Assembly (NCBI RefSeq): GCF_009664855.1
Contig: NZ_CP045928.1
Span: forward strand, 6,176,518 to 6,240,517
Direction: 5' to 3'
DNA length: 64,000 bases
Source of the DNA: Flavobacterium sp. SLB02
Lineage (GTDB): Bacteria; Bacteroidota; Bacteroidia; Flavobacteriales; Flavobacteriaceae
Shown here piece after piece: positions 51,598-60,052 of the stretch. The notes beneath the pieces are model-generated. The model saw only the letters and a list, made by a program, of their open reading frames with translations, was not told the origin of the DNA and made no database searches. A program made the position numbers and the translations under genes. Within the stretch, counting starts at the first letter, position 1. Each line of letters starts with the position of its first letter.

Positions 51598-53328
51598 TTA
51601 TTTCAATTGCATTCCTGCAATGATATTTTGTATTTTTTGGTCTAAGAAACTTTCTGCAGCATCAAAATTGGCAACCGAATCTAATTCTGCATTAACACTA
51701 ATGTAGAATTTAATTTTAGGCTCAGTTCCGCTTGGTCTTGCACAAATTTTAGAACCATCTTCAGTATAATATATCAATACGTTCGATTTGGGGATATCCA
51801 TTGCAGATTCCTCACCAGTCAATAAATTCAAAGCAATCGATGATTGATAATCTTCCACCATAATTACTCTTTGTCCGCTGATTTCTTTCAAAGGATTTTG
51901 ACGTAAATTAATCATCATCTGATTAATTTCCTCCAAACCTTCTATTCCTTTTTTGGTCAAAGAAACCAAGTATTCTTTATAAAAACCATTTTCAACATAA
52001 AGTTGTAAAAGCTCTTTGTAAACGCTGCTTCCTGCTGCTTTTGCCTGAGCTGCAACTTCGCATATTAATAATGTAGCTGCAACAGCATCTTTATCTCGTA
52101 CGGCGTCACCCACCATAAAACCAAAGCTTTCTTCACCACCTCCAATAAATTCGAGTTCCGGGAAATCTTTGATCATTTTGGCAATCCATTTAAAACCAGT
52201 CAAACCAACTTTGCATTCTACGCCATAACTTGTGGCTAATTCCATCATCATCGGAGTAGAAACAATTGTAGAGCCTACAAATTGTTTACCATTGATTTTG
52301 CCTGCTTTTTTCCATTGTTTCAATAAGAAAGAAGTCATCAAAATCATCGTCTGATTACCGTTAAGCAAAATCATTTTGCCTTCGTTGTTTCTAACGGCAA
52401 CACCAAGACGGTCGCAATCAGGATCAGTTCCTACAACAATATCAGAATTGGTTTTATCTGCCAATGCCAAAGCCATAGTCAAAGCTTCGGGCTCTTCAGG
52501 ATTTGGAGATTTAACCGTTGGGAAATCACCGTTTGGCTCTGCCTGTTCAGGAACAATATGCACATTTGTATAACCCGCTTGCGATAAAGTATCAGGAATA
52601 GATTTTATAGAAGTTCCGTGCAACGAAGTAAAAACAATATGTAGATTATCTTTGGCTTTAGCCGGAGTATTAAAACTTGCGTTTTCGATAGATGATTTGA
52701 CAAAAGCCTTGTCAATTTCAGTATCGATATATTCAATCAGACTTTCGTTTGCGTTAAATTTAATCTTATCGTAGCTTAAATTTTCGATTACATTGATAAT
52801 GGCAGCATCTTGCGGAGGAACAATTTGTCCGCCATCTTCCCAATAAACTTTGTATCCGTTGTATTCTGGCGGATTATGAGAAGCCGTAAGTACGATTCCG
52901 CATTGGCAGCCTAAATATTTAAGAGCAAAAGACAATTCAGGAGTTGGTCTTAAATCAGAGAATAAGTAAACATGAATTCCGTTTGCTGAGAAAACGTCAG
53001 CCACAACTTTAGCCAGCGTATTACTGTTATGACGACAGTCATAAGCAATAACAACTTTTAAAGGCTGGTTTGGGAAAACCTGGTGTAAATAATCAGATAA
53101 TCCCTGAGTATTTTTTCCAAGGGTATATTTGTTAATTCTGTTGTTTCCAACGCCCATAACACCGCGCATTCCGCCAGTTCCAAATTCAAGGTTTTTATAA
53201 AAACTTTCCTCAAGTTCCTTTGGTGAGGTAGTCATTAATTCCTTAACCGCAGCTTGTGTATCGTTGTCAAATGTAGGTGTTAACCATTCGTTTACAGCAT
53301 TCAATATATTAGGTGCTATATTCATCAT
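51598..53328 (-). CDS. Phospho-sugar mutase (phosphoglucomutase/phosphomannomutase)
   Basis: The 576-residue alpha-D-phosphohexomutase has phosphoserine motif TASHNPPEYNGYKVYW, metal loop GTDPDCDRLGVAV, sugar loop GGEESFGF and phosphate-binding RPSGTEPKIKFY, in the usual order of the four domains. It interconverts hexose 1- and 6-phosphates for glycan or glycogen synthesis. The length and opening resemble the bacterial PgcA type. The start MMNIAPN could be the first or second Met. Confidence 0.95.
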   Translation of the reverse strand: MMNIAPNILNAVNEWLTPTFDNDTQAAVKELMTTSPKELEESFYKNLEFGTGGMRGVMGVGNNRINKYTLGKNTQGLSDYLHQVFPNQPLKVVIAYDCRHNSNTLAKVVADVFSANGIHVYLFSDLRPTPELSFALKYLGCQCGIVLTASHNPPEYNGYKVYWEDGGQIVPPQDAAIINVIENLSYDKIKFNANESLIEYIDTEIDKAFVKSSIENASFNTPAKAKDNLHIVFTSLHGTSIKSIPDTLSQAGYTNVHIVPEQAEPNGDFPTVKSPNPEEPEALTMALALADKTNSDIVVGTDPDCDRLGVAVRNNEGKMILLNGNQTMILMTSFLLKQWKKAGKINGKQFVGSTIVSTPMMMELATSYGVECKVGLTGFKWIAKMIKDFPELEFIGGGEESFGFMVGDAVRDKDAVAATLLICEVAAQAKAAGSSVYKELLQLYVENGFYKEYLVSLTKKGIEGLEEINQMMINLRQNPLKEISGQRVIMVEDYQSSIALNLLTGEESAMDIPKSNVLIYYTEDGSKICARPSGTEPKIKFYISVNAELDSVANFDAAESFLDQKIQNIIAGMQLK

Positions 53329-53462
53329 TCGTATATTTTTATAATTTTAATTTAAAATAGTAATAATTTTCAGGAGCTAATCCTGCTATCATTCTAATCT
53401 TTTTTATTGTAGAAAAAACAATAAAAAAGGATTTTCCCTTCTATCAGGGCTAGGACTTTACG

Positions 53463-54419
53463 TTAAAAATTAACCTCTCGGGCAACTTTATAACGTGCTT
53501 CATTGTTTTTAGTTCTCAGGATAATTTCACCAAGAAAACCAGCCAGGAATAACTGAGTTCCTAAAATCATAGTGGTTAAAGCAATAAAAAACCATGGATT
53601 ACTGGTGATTAAGCTATATTTCATTCCGTTATACATATGGTACAATTTCGAAACGCCAATATAACCCGCCAGTAAAAATCCGATAATAAACATCAGAGAA
53701 CCCATTGCTCCAAATAAGTGCATTGGTCTTTTTCCGAATCTTGACAAGAACCAAATTGTGATTAAATCAAGGAAACCGTTTATAAAACGTTCCATTCCAA
53801 ATTTGGTTTCGCCATATTTACGTGCCTGGTGAATCACCACTTTTTCGCCAATTTTATTAAAACCGGCATTTTTGGCCAAAACAGGAATGTATCGGTGCAT
53901 CTCGCCCGAAACTTCAATGTTTTTTACCACCGTATTTTTGTAGGCTTTTAATCCGCAGTTGAAATCATTCAATTCAACCCCTGAAGTTTTTCTGGCTGCC
54001 CAGTTAAAAAGTTTAGACGGAAGGTTTTTTGCCACTACAGAGTCGTAACGTTTCTTTTTCCAGCCCGAAACCAAATCAAATTTTTGAGCCGTGATCATTT
54101 CGTATAATCCTGGAATCTCATCCGGGCTATCCTGCAAATCGGCATCCATAGTAATAATAACGTCTCCTTGCGCTTTTGCAAAACCAGCATGAAGGGCCTG
54201 TGATTTTCCAAAGTTCTTCATGAAACGAATTCCCTTTACGTTAGGGTTTTCGTTAGAAAAACTTTCGATAATATTCCAAGAATCATCCGTACTTCCATCA
54301 TCTACAAAAATGATTTCATAAGAGTAATTGTTAGATTGCATCACTTTAATAATCCACGAATAGAGTTCTTTTAGTGATTCCTCTTCGTTAAGAAGCGGTA
54401 TAAGTATAGATAGATTCAT
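53463..54419 (-). CDS. Glycosyltransferase family 2, GtrB/DPM-like with C-terminal membrane helices
   Basis: The 318-residue protein has a GT2 domain (about 1-225) with VDDGSTDDSW (UDP-binding), MDADLQDSPDEIP (the DxD metal motif) and acceptor motif GLKAYK, then two helices (about 235-255 and 270-300). It resembles dolichol/undecaprenyl-phosphate sugar transferases that load a sugar onto a lipid carrier at the inner membrane. A DUF4199 gene lies 18 bp upstream on the same strand, a pairing common in Flavobacteria. Confidence 0.92.
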   Translation of the reverse strand: MNLSILIPLLNEEESLKELYSWIIKVMQSNNYSYEIIFVDDGSTDDSWNIIESFSNENPNVKGIRFMKNFGKSQALHAGFAKAQGDVIITMDADLQDSPDEIPGLYEMITAQKFDLVSGWKKKRYDSVVAKNLPSKLFNWAARKTSGVELNDFNCGLKAYKNTVVKNIEVSGEMHRYIPVLAKNAGFNKIGEKVVIHQARKYGETKFGMERFINGFLDLITIWFLSRFGKRPMHLFGAMGSLMFIIGFLLAGYIGVSKLYHMYNGMKYSLITSNPWFFIALTTMILGTQLFLAGFLGEIILRTKNNEARYKVAREVNF

Positions 54420-54437
54420 TTATATTTTATTATAGAC

Positions 54438-54971
54438 TTAAGGTTTGTCATTCTTTACTATTGCTCCAATAATTAAAGAATAAATTAATCCAATTAATGA
54501 ATACATGACAAGTGTTACTGGAAGAACAATTAATGGGTTCATGAATTTTTTAACCATGCTAAGTCCCATTTCTAATTCTTTTGACGATATATTAGGATTC
54601 TGAGTTATCATTCCTTCTTTAGAAATTTCTAACATTTCGTTTATGAATTCAGGAAATATCAGATTAAAAATCACACTAAATACGGCATATACCAGACCTG
54701 CAATAACAGTAATTGAAACTCCTGTTTTTAAACATTCAGAAAAAGATATGAATCCATTGTTGATATCCTTCTTATAATGATTGCAACCTAAGTATATAAA
54801 TATAAGAGGCAGAACTAAATAGTTGGCTATATTTACAATTACTCCAACACTTGAGTTTACTAATGATTTCATGCCAATTACATACATAATGACAAACTCT
54901 AAAACCATTATAACACCGAACAAAAGACCGTACATAGTTCCCGACTTGGCAGGAGATATATTTTTATCCAT
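54438..54971 (-). CDS. DUF4199 family membrane protein
   Basis: The 177-residue protein has four or five predicted helices (GLLFGVIMVLEFVIMYVIG, then two central pairs) with a polar gap around 100-135. DUF4199 proteins are Bacteroidota membrane proteins of unknown function. It starts 246 bp from the L31 gene, divergently. It probably shares an operon with the GT2 downstream (18 bp), which suggests a link to lipid-linked sugar transfer. Confidence 0.85.
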   Translation of the reverse strand: MDKNISPAKSGTMYGLLFGVIMVLEFVIMYVIGMKSLVNSSVGVIVNIANYLVLPLIFIYLGCNHYKKDINNGFISFSECLKTGVSITVIAGLVYAVFSVIFNLIFPEFINEMLEISKEGMITQNPNISSKELEMGLSMVKKFMNPLIVLPVTLVMYSLIGLIYSLIIGAIVKNDKP

Positions 54972-55070
54972 ATAATTATTAGTTTAATTAATCCACAAAT
55001 ATAGCAATTCCCAATATATGAGAGATAAAAAAGCTTTTTGAATTTAACTAAAAAAAAGTGGGATAAACAT

Positions 55071-55099
55071 TTGTAGATTAAAAAAGAATTGTAAATTTG
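55071..55099 (+). promoter_or_regulatory. Promoter of rpmE2
   Basis: TTG (55071-55073) and TAAATTTG (55092-55099), 18 bp apart, fit the Bacteroidota -33/-7 consensus. The leader to the ATG at 55218 is about 112 nt, long enough for a regulatory RNA structure. Confidence 0.65.
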
Positions 55100-55217
55100 C
55101 AAACTGAAATAATTAAAAGTTTTAAACAAAAAAAGAGTATCCTTTGTTTACACCTTTTTCTAACCATGAAAAAGCTTCAAAATAGAAATGCTCTAAACAA
55201 TAAAATAAAAAGAAAAG

Positions 55218-55472
55218 ATGAAAAAAGGAATTCACCCAGAAAATTACAGATTAGTTGCATTTAAAGACATGTCAAATGACGAAGTTTTTATCACTAAATC
55301 TACTGCAGATACAAAAGAAACAATTGAAGTTGACGGAGTTGAGTATCCAGTTGTAAAAATGGAGATTTCTAGAACATCTCACCCTTTTTATACTGGTAAA
55401 TCTAAACTTATCGATACTGCAGGACGTATTGATAAATTCAAAACTAAATATGCAAAACACGTTAAAAACTAA
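55218..55472 (+). CDS. rpmE2: 50S ribosomal protein L31, type B
   Basis: The 84-residue protein opens MKKGIHPENYRLVAFKDMSN and carries SRTSHPFYTGKSKLIDTAGR. It lacks the CxxC zinc cysteines of type A L31, so it is the zinc-independent form. Type B L31 is usually made when zinc is scarce; whether this genome also has a type A gene cannot be seen. A leader of about 112 nt precedes it, and a strong terminator follows. Confidence 0.95.
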   Translation: MKKGIHPENYRLVAFKDMSNDEVFITKSTADTKETIEVDGVEYPVVKMEISRTSHPFYTGKSKLIDTAGRIDKFKTKYAKHVKN

Positions 55473-55492
55473 TAACTGTTTTTACTTATACA

Positions 55493-55521
55493 AAAGCCTT
55501 CCAATCCGGAAGGCTTTTTTT
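55493..55521 (+). terminator. Terminator of rpmE2
   Basis: AAAGCCTTCC (55493-55502) pairs with GGAAGGCTTT (55508-55517), followed by seven T. Confidence 0.85.
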
Positions 55522-55552
55522 ATGGGATTATTTTTGCTTTAATAACATCGAT

Positions 55553-55696
55553 TTTTAACCACAGAGCTCACAAAGGTTTCTGAAAGTTTACAAAGATTTT
55601 AGTGAAGTTTTATTAAAACAAGTTCGCAAAGCTTGGTGTTCTTTGTGTTTTTACAAAATTCTGCTGAAAAAAAACTTTGTGCACTCTGTGGTAAAA
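55553..55696. repeat. Inverted-repeat element (ACCACAGAG type)
   Basis: TTTTAACCACAGAGCTCAC on the left matches, inverted, TTTTACCACAGAGTGCAC on the right; the ends match over about 22 bp with few changes. The 144-bp element has words such as CACAAAG repeated inside. It fills most of the 327-bp gap before the GlmU-like gene. Confidence 0.6.
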
Positions 55697-55744
55697 TTTC
55701 AATATGCGATTTCAATCGGTTTTATGAAACCAATAAAATATTTG

Positions 55745-55752
55745 TAACTTTG
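55745..55752 (+). promoter_or_regulatory. -7 box TAACTTTG upstream of the alternate glmU gene
   Basis: TAACTTTG fits TAnnTTTG and lies 48 bp before the ATG at 55800. Confidence 0.5.
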
Positions 55753-55799
55753 ATCTCGATAACCAAATCAAGATTTTAACAAGTACAAATTTTATATTT

Positions 55800-56975
55800 A
55801 TGAATTACATTCTTTTTGACGGTCCCGTCCGGAATGCTTTACTACCTTTTACTTTTACAAGACCTGTTGCTGACATACTAATCGGAATCATGACGATTCG
55901 CCAAAAATGGGAAGCGCGTTTAGGTTCGACCATAACAACGATTACCGAAGATTACTTATCAACCAAATTCCCAATGGTGGAAATGGAAGAAAATGTGATG
56001 ATCAATGCGGCATATTTACCAAATGATACCCTTGCAGAACTGGTTTCTGATTTAAAAGAAAATCAAGCCATCTTTAAAGGGGAGGATGTTATCGCTTTTT
56101 TTACTACAGAAAATCAGGAAGAAGTAGATTTTGATTCATACGAAATCATCCAATATAACGGAGATGCTCTGACTGTAGAACATACATGGGATATTTTCTC
56201 TAAAAACGACGCGGCGATTCGTGAAGATTTTATTTACCTAACCGAAGACAGAAAATCGCAGCCCATCCCAAAAAGCGTAAATGTTATAGCGCCTGAGAAT
56301 GTTTTTATCGAAGAAGGAGCAAAACTAGAGTTTGTTACGCTGAATGCTTCAACAGGACCTATATATATAGGTAAGAATGCCGAAATTATGGAAGGAACCG
56401 TAATTCGTGGTCCTTTTGCTTTATGCGAAAATTCACAGGTAAAGCTAAACGCCAAAGTGTACGGTGCAACAACAGTTGGTCCGGGATCAAGAATAGGGGG
56501 AGAAGTTAAAAATTCGATTCTTTTTGCCAATTCAAACAAAGGGCACGACGGATTTTTAGGAGATTCTGTTTTAGGCGAATGGTGTAATATTGGAGCTGAT
56601 AGTAATAATTCGAACCTGAAAAATAACTATGAAGAAGTAAAATTATGGAGTTACGAAACCGAAGGTTTTGCCAAAACCGGACTTCAGTTTTGTGGTTTGA
56701 TGATGGGAGATCATAGTAAATGCGGAATCAACACGATGTTTAATACCGGAACTGTAGTAGGAGTAAGTGCCAATATTTTCGGAAGTGGTTTTCCTCGCAA
56801 TTTTGTACCGAGTTTTTCCTGGGGTGGAGCTGCCGGATTTACTACTTATGTAACCAAAAAAGCATTTGAAACTGCCAAATTAGTGATGGGAAGACGAAAT
56901 ATAGATTTCGACGAAACAGAATCTGCCATCTTAGAGCATATTTTTGAGGAAACTAAAAAATGGAGAAAAGACTGA
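55800..56975 (+). CDS. GlmU-family protein, alternate Bacteroidota form
   Basis: The 391-residue protein has an N-terminal nucleotidyltransferase-like half (about 1-180) that lacks the canonical LxxGxGTRM...K motif of GlmU; instead it opens MNYILFDGPVRNALLPFTFT. The C-terminal half is a left-handed beta-helix (GKNAEIMEGTVIRGP, GATTVGPGSRIGGEVKNSIL, HDGFLGDSVLGEW) typical of acyltransferases. The family is thought to serve UDP-GlcNAc synthesis in Bacteroidota, but the N-terminal chemistry is not established. Confidence 0.88.
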   Translation: MNYILFDGPVRNALLPFTFTRPVADILIGIMTIRQKWEARLGSTITTITEDYLSTKFPMVEMEENVMINAAYLPNDTLAELVSDLKENQAIFKGEDVIAFFTTENQEEVDFDSYEIIQYNGDALTVEHTWDIFSKNDAAIREDFIYLTEDRKSQPIPKSVNVIAPENVFIEEGAKLEFVTLNASTGPIYIGKNAEIMEGTVIRGPFALCENSQVKLNAKVYGATTVGPGSRIGGEVKNSILFANSNKGHDGFLGDSVLGEWCNIGADSNNSNLKNNYEEVKLWSYETEGFAKTGLQFCGLMMGDHSKCGINTMFNTGTVVGVSANIFGSGFPRNFVPSFSWGGAAGFTTYVTKKAFETAKLVMGRRNIDFDETESAILEHIFEETKKWRKD

Positions 56976-57020
56976 TTTTAATTAGATAATTAGTCAATTT
57001 GATAATGAGATAATAATAGT

Positions 57021-57060
57021 AAACCCGATGAGTTGTAGAACTTGTCGGGTTTTGTTTTTG
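57021..57060 (+). terminator. Terminator of the alternate glmU gene
   Basis: AAACCCGA (57021-57028) pairs with TCGGGTTT (57044-57051), with an inner AGTT/AACT stem, followed by TTGTTTTT. Confidence 0.7.
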
Positions 57061-57062
57061 CA

Positions 57063-57163
57063 TTTTTTGCCACAGATTATAAAATTAAAAAAGATTTTTT
57101 TGAAAACGCTATACTTTTTTTAGAGAAATAATCAGTGATAATCCTATAATCTGTGGCAAAAAA
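57063..57163. repeat. Inverted-repeat element (GCCACAGATTATA type) with 19-bp perfect ends
   Basis: TTTTTTGCCACAGATTATA (57063-57081) is the exact inverse of 57145-57163. The 101-bp element has an AT-rich interior. Its end words match the element at 49455-49536. It lies between convergent genes. Confidence 0.7.
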
Positions 57164-57187
57164 TTAATGTAAGATTTTAGTTAAATA

Positions 57188-57631
57188 CTATTTATCGATT
57201 TTAGTAAAATCTCCTTTTAAGTTGAATTTTAATTCTAAACCGTTGGTGAGTTTCGTTTCGTAGCCAAAAGTTCCTATTTCAATTTTGGTTATTTTCTCTT
57301 TGCGAAAGTTTGTTTTTACATACGAAGCGATTTTTTTCGGGATAATAGACGAAGGAATTTTATCCCCATTACCGTCTACTTCTCTCCAGTTTCCTTTTTT
57401 ATCAAATTCGATTTCGGTTTTATTGTCAAACTGAACTTTGTATTCTGTAGAAAGTAATTCTTTGTCCTCTAGTATATAGCTGGGCTTTTTTGATCCGTAG
57501 TGAGTTTTTAAAAAAGTTTGAGCATTTGCCGGTAAAGCTTCTTTTTTAATAACGGTTTTTTGTGCATTTGCAGAAAGTCCAAATATTAATCCTGCAATTA
57601 GGCAGGCTATCAAGTTTAATTTCATTCTCAT
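57188..57631 (-). CDS. PepSY-like periplasmic protein
   Basis: The 147-residue protein has a signal peptide (about 1-23, ending SANAQ) and two tandem beta-lactamase-inhibitor-like PepSY_2 repeats (EIEFDKKGNWREVDGN near 75 and LELKFNLKGDFTKIDK at the end). It is a close paralog of the 58266 gene. These proteins are exported and may bind or inhibit envelope proteases. Three such genes follow the histidine kinase-regulator pair on the same strand, which suggests regulation by it. Confidence 0.85.
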   Translation of the reverse strand: MRMKLNLIACLIAGLIFGLSANAQKTVIKKEALPANAQTFLKTHYGSKKPSYILEDKELLSTEYKVQFDNKTEIEFDKKGNWREVDGNGDKIPSSIIPKKIASYVKTNFRKEKITKIEIGTFGYETKLTNGLELKFNLKGDFTKIDK

Positions 57632-57727
57632 AATTTGCTGATTTTAATTGTTATACAAGATAAGGCTAAATTTTTAAAGATGTAAGAATATAGATTTGAA
57701 TTTAAAAGAGGAAATAGCTTAAACCAG

Positions 57728-57760
57728 AAAAGCTCCGACTTTAATTTCGGAGCTTTTTTT
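57728..57760. terminator. Hairpin terminator between PepSY-like genes
   Basis: AAAAGCTCCGA (57728-57738) pairs with TCGGAGCTTTT (57747-57757), with T-runs on both strands. It may separate the last PepSY-like gene from the previous two. Confidence 0.65.
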
Positions 57761-57777
57761 AGTATTATGTATGATTC

Positions 57778-58239
57778 TTATTGATCAATTCGAAGGAAAT
57801 TTCCCTGAAGATCAAAAACTAAATCTAAATCATTAGAAAGTTCAACTTCGACAGTTGTTTTTTCGTTATCAATAGAAGTCACAAACTGATTAGGGTAATT
57901 TGTTGTTACATACGTTTGTATTTTCTCCGGAATCAGAGCAACAGGAACTGCCTGATGATTCCCGTCTATATCGATCCAGTTTCCATTGGCATCAAAATCA
58001 ATTTCGAAATTATTGCTTAGTTTAACATCATAAATAGATCCGTCTATATCAGCAATATTTTGCTTTGTTATAGTAACATAAGTCGTGTTAGGGAAATAAG
58101 TCGTAACAAATGTATCTGCAGCTTTTGGTAAATCGCTAACATTAATTACAGATTCGTTATTATCATCGTCACTATCGCATGATGTAGTGGTAAATAAAAG
58201 TGATAAAGCGATAAAGCCGGTTAAAAATATTTTTTTCAT
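57778..58239 (-). CDS. PepSY-like lipoprotein
   Basis: The 153-residue protein has a lipobox (TTSC, Cys21) and an acidic linker DSDDDNNES, then two PepSY_2-like repeats (FEIDFDANGNWIDIDGNHQA and LDLVFDLQGNFLRIDQ). Unlike its two paralogs, it is lipid-anchored. It lies between them, 26 bp after the 58266 gene, so the message is probably shared. Function inferred to be an envelope sensor or inhibitor, not proven. Confidence 0.85.
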   Translation of the reverse strand: MKKIFLTGFIALSLLFTTTSCDSDDDNNESVINVSDLPKAADTFVTTYFPNTTYVTITKQNIADIDGSIYDVKLSNNFEIDFDANGNWIDIDGNHQAVPVALIPEKIQTYVTTNYPNQFVTSIDNEKTTVEVELSNDLDLVFDLQGNFLRIDQ

Positions 58240-58265
58240 GATTGTATTATTTAATTTGATGTTGT

Positions 58266-58709
58266 TTAATTATCGATTCTTAAAAAATTCCCTTTTGAGT
58301 TAAATTCCAGTTCTATGCCATTGCTTAAATCTACTTCGTAGCCCCAGGTTCCTTTGTCGATTTTAGTAACTGTGGTATTGGGAAAATTTGTTTTTATGTA
58401 AGCCGCAATATTTTTAGGAATTACAGTAGCGGGAATTGTTTGGTGATTACCATCGACTTCTTCCCAATTTCCTTTTCCGTCAAATTCTACCTCAATGTTG
58501 TTGGCAAATCTTACTTTGTAATCTTTAGAGAATGTTTCTTTATCCTCAATTATAGAAGTTGGTTCCTGTCCTGTAAAATGAGTCTTTAAAAAAGTTTGTG
58601 CATTTGCAGGTAAAGCAGCTTTTGTAATCACTGATTTTTGTGCATTTGCAGAAAGTCCAAATGTTAATCCTACAACTAGGCATGCAGCCAGATTTAATTT
58701 CGTTTTCAT
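58266..58709 (-). CDS. PepSY-like periplasmic protein
   Basis: The protein has 147 residues from the ATG at 58709; the upstream extension to 58760 begins in the leader and is rejected because the paralog at 57631 starts at the matching residue. The signal peptide ends SANAQ, and two PepSY_2-like repeats are present (IEVEFDGKGNWEEVDGNHQT and IELEFNSKGNFLRIDN). The gene starts 72 bp after the histidine-kinase stop. It and the 57188 gene are recent duplicates. Confidence 0.87.
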   Translation of the reverse strand: MKTKLNLAACLVVGLTFGLSANAQKSVITKAALPANAQTFLKTHFTGQEPTSIIEDKETFSKDYKVRFANNIEVEFDGKGNWEEVDGNHQTIPATVIPKNIAAYIKTNFPNTTVTKIDKGTWGYEVDLSNGIELEFNSKGNFLRIDN

Positions 58710-58780
58710 AATTGTGTGTTTTAATTCTGATACAAGTGTATAACCTGAATTTGGAAACAATTAGGAAAGGAAGAAAAATA

Positions 58781-60052
58781 CTACTTTTTTGGAAAAATAA
58801 TTTTGAATTGGTGATTATTGGTAAATAGATATTCGATCGTAATAGAATAATTATTGATAATAGATTTCACGATCGATAAACCTAAACCGGTAGACTCGTT
58901 TGTCGTAGTATGACGGTAGAATCTATTAAAGATAAGGTCTGAGTTTAAAGGAAAATTATTGCCGCTATTCGAGATTGTGATGTTGTTTTTATTGATGATG
59001 AAATTCACAAAACCGTTATGATGATTGTGTATTAAAGCATTCTTTAATAAATTACTAATCAAAGCAATCGCCAGACCTTTATTCATTTTAAAATATAAAG
59101 TATCATTTTGGGTTACCGTAATTTTTACTTCTTTAAAATCGGCCAGATCAAAATAGTCTTCTGTTAGTACTAAAATAAGTTTATTGAAATTAACATCTTC
59201 CTCTTCAGAAAATTGTTGGTTTTCGATTTTCGACAACATCAGCAAAGATTTGTTCAATCTCGTTAATCGGCTTAAGGTATCGGTAATTTTTCCTATTTCC
59301 ATTAATTGCTCATCGGCAAGAACACTATTTTCTGCAAACAATTCGAGTTTGTTGATGCTAATGGCCAAAGGCGTTTGCAATTCGTGAGAAGCATTTTCGA
59401 TAAATTGTTTTTGGCTTGAATAAATCGATTCATTACGATTGAGCATTTTCTCGACTTCTTTTTCCAGAATATTAAATTCGTCAATAGGAGAATCGATTGC
59501 TTTTAGTTGGCTTCCGGTTCCTAGTTTTATTTCTTTCAGATTTTCTAAAATGGTGTAAAAAGATTTCCAGATTTTCTGTAATAATAAATGGTTAACGGCC
59601 AGAATGCTAATAACAAGCATAACATATAAACCTATTAAGGCCAGAAATAAATCTTCGAGTAACTCATCTTCTTCAACAATCGAGGCTTTTATGGTCAATT
59701 CATAAGGATTTCCTTTATCATCATTAAAAACAGTTTTTAAAGTTCGAATGGGTTCATCGTCGTTATCATATTCCATAAATTCTTTTGAGGTCGAAAATTC
59801 CTCTTTATTAGAATATTCCCCTTTAGGAAGTGGTTTTATGGTAAATTTATTGATTCCGAATTCAGGAGAGTTCAATAATTCCTTATTGGCAAAAGCATGA
59901 CGAATGATCATGATTTTGGAGTTCTTTAAATCATCATCAATATTGTCATATACTTCATCTAAAATCAGCACATAAAAAATCCCTGCCCAAATTGGGATTA
60001 CAAGCAATAATGTTATGGCCAGATAGCGAAGAGTATAATTTTGTAATTTCAT
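58781..60052 (-). CDS. Sensor histidine kinase (two-component)
   Basis: The 423-residue membrane kinase has two helices (about 9-30 and about 133-155) framing a periplasmic sensor domain, a HAMP-like linker, the dimerisation helix with the phospho-His in FIENASHELQTPLA, and an ATPase domain (NLLKNALIHNH, NSGNNFPL, GLGLSIVKSIIN). It overlaps the regulator's stop by one base. The PepSY-like genes downstream probably belong to its regulon; the signal is unknown. Confidence 0.93.
   Translation of the reverse strand: MKLQNYTLRYLAITLLLVIPIWAGIFYVLILDEVYDNIDDDLKNSKIMIIRHAFANKELLNSPEFGINKFTIKPLPKGEYSNKEEFSTSKEFMEYDNDDEPIRTLKTVFNDDKGNPYELTIKASIVEEDELLEDLFLALIGLYVMLVISILAVNHLLLQKIWKSFYTILENLKEIKLGTGSQLKAIDSPIDEFNILEKEVEKMLNRNESIYSSQKQFIENASHELQTPLAISINKLELFAENSVLADEQLMEIGKITDTLSRLTRLNKSLLMLSKIENQQFSEEEDVNFNKLILVLTEDYFDLADFKEVKITVTQNDTLYFKMNKGLAIALISNLLKNALIHNHHNGFVNFIINKNNITISNSGNNFPLNSDLIFNRFYRHTTTNESTGLGLSIVKSIINNYSITIEYLFTNNHQFKIIFPKK

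Noticed and set aside
55166..55264. A 32-codon upstream frame overlapping the rpmE2 start
   Set aside because: It overlaps the L31 start out of frame and has no domain. It may be translated, but I see no independent support, and the A-rich leader gives such frames by chance.
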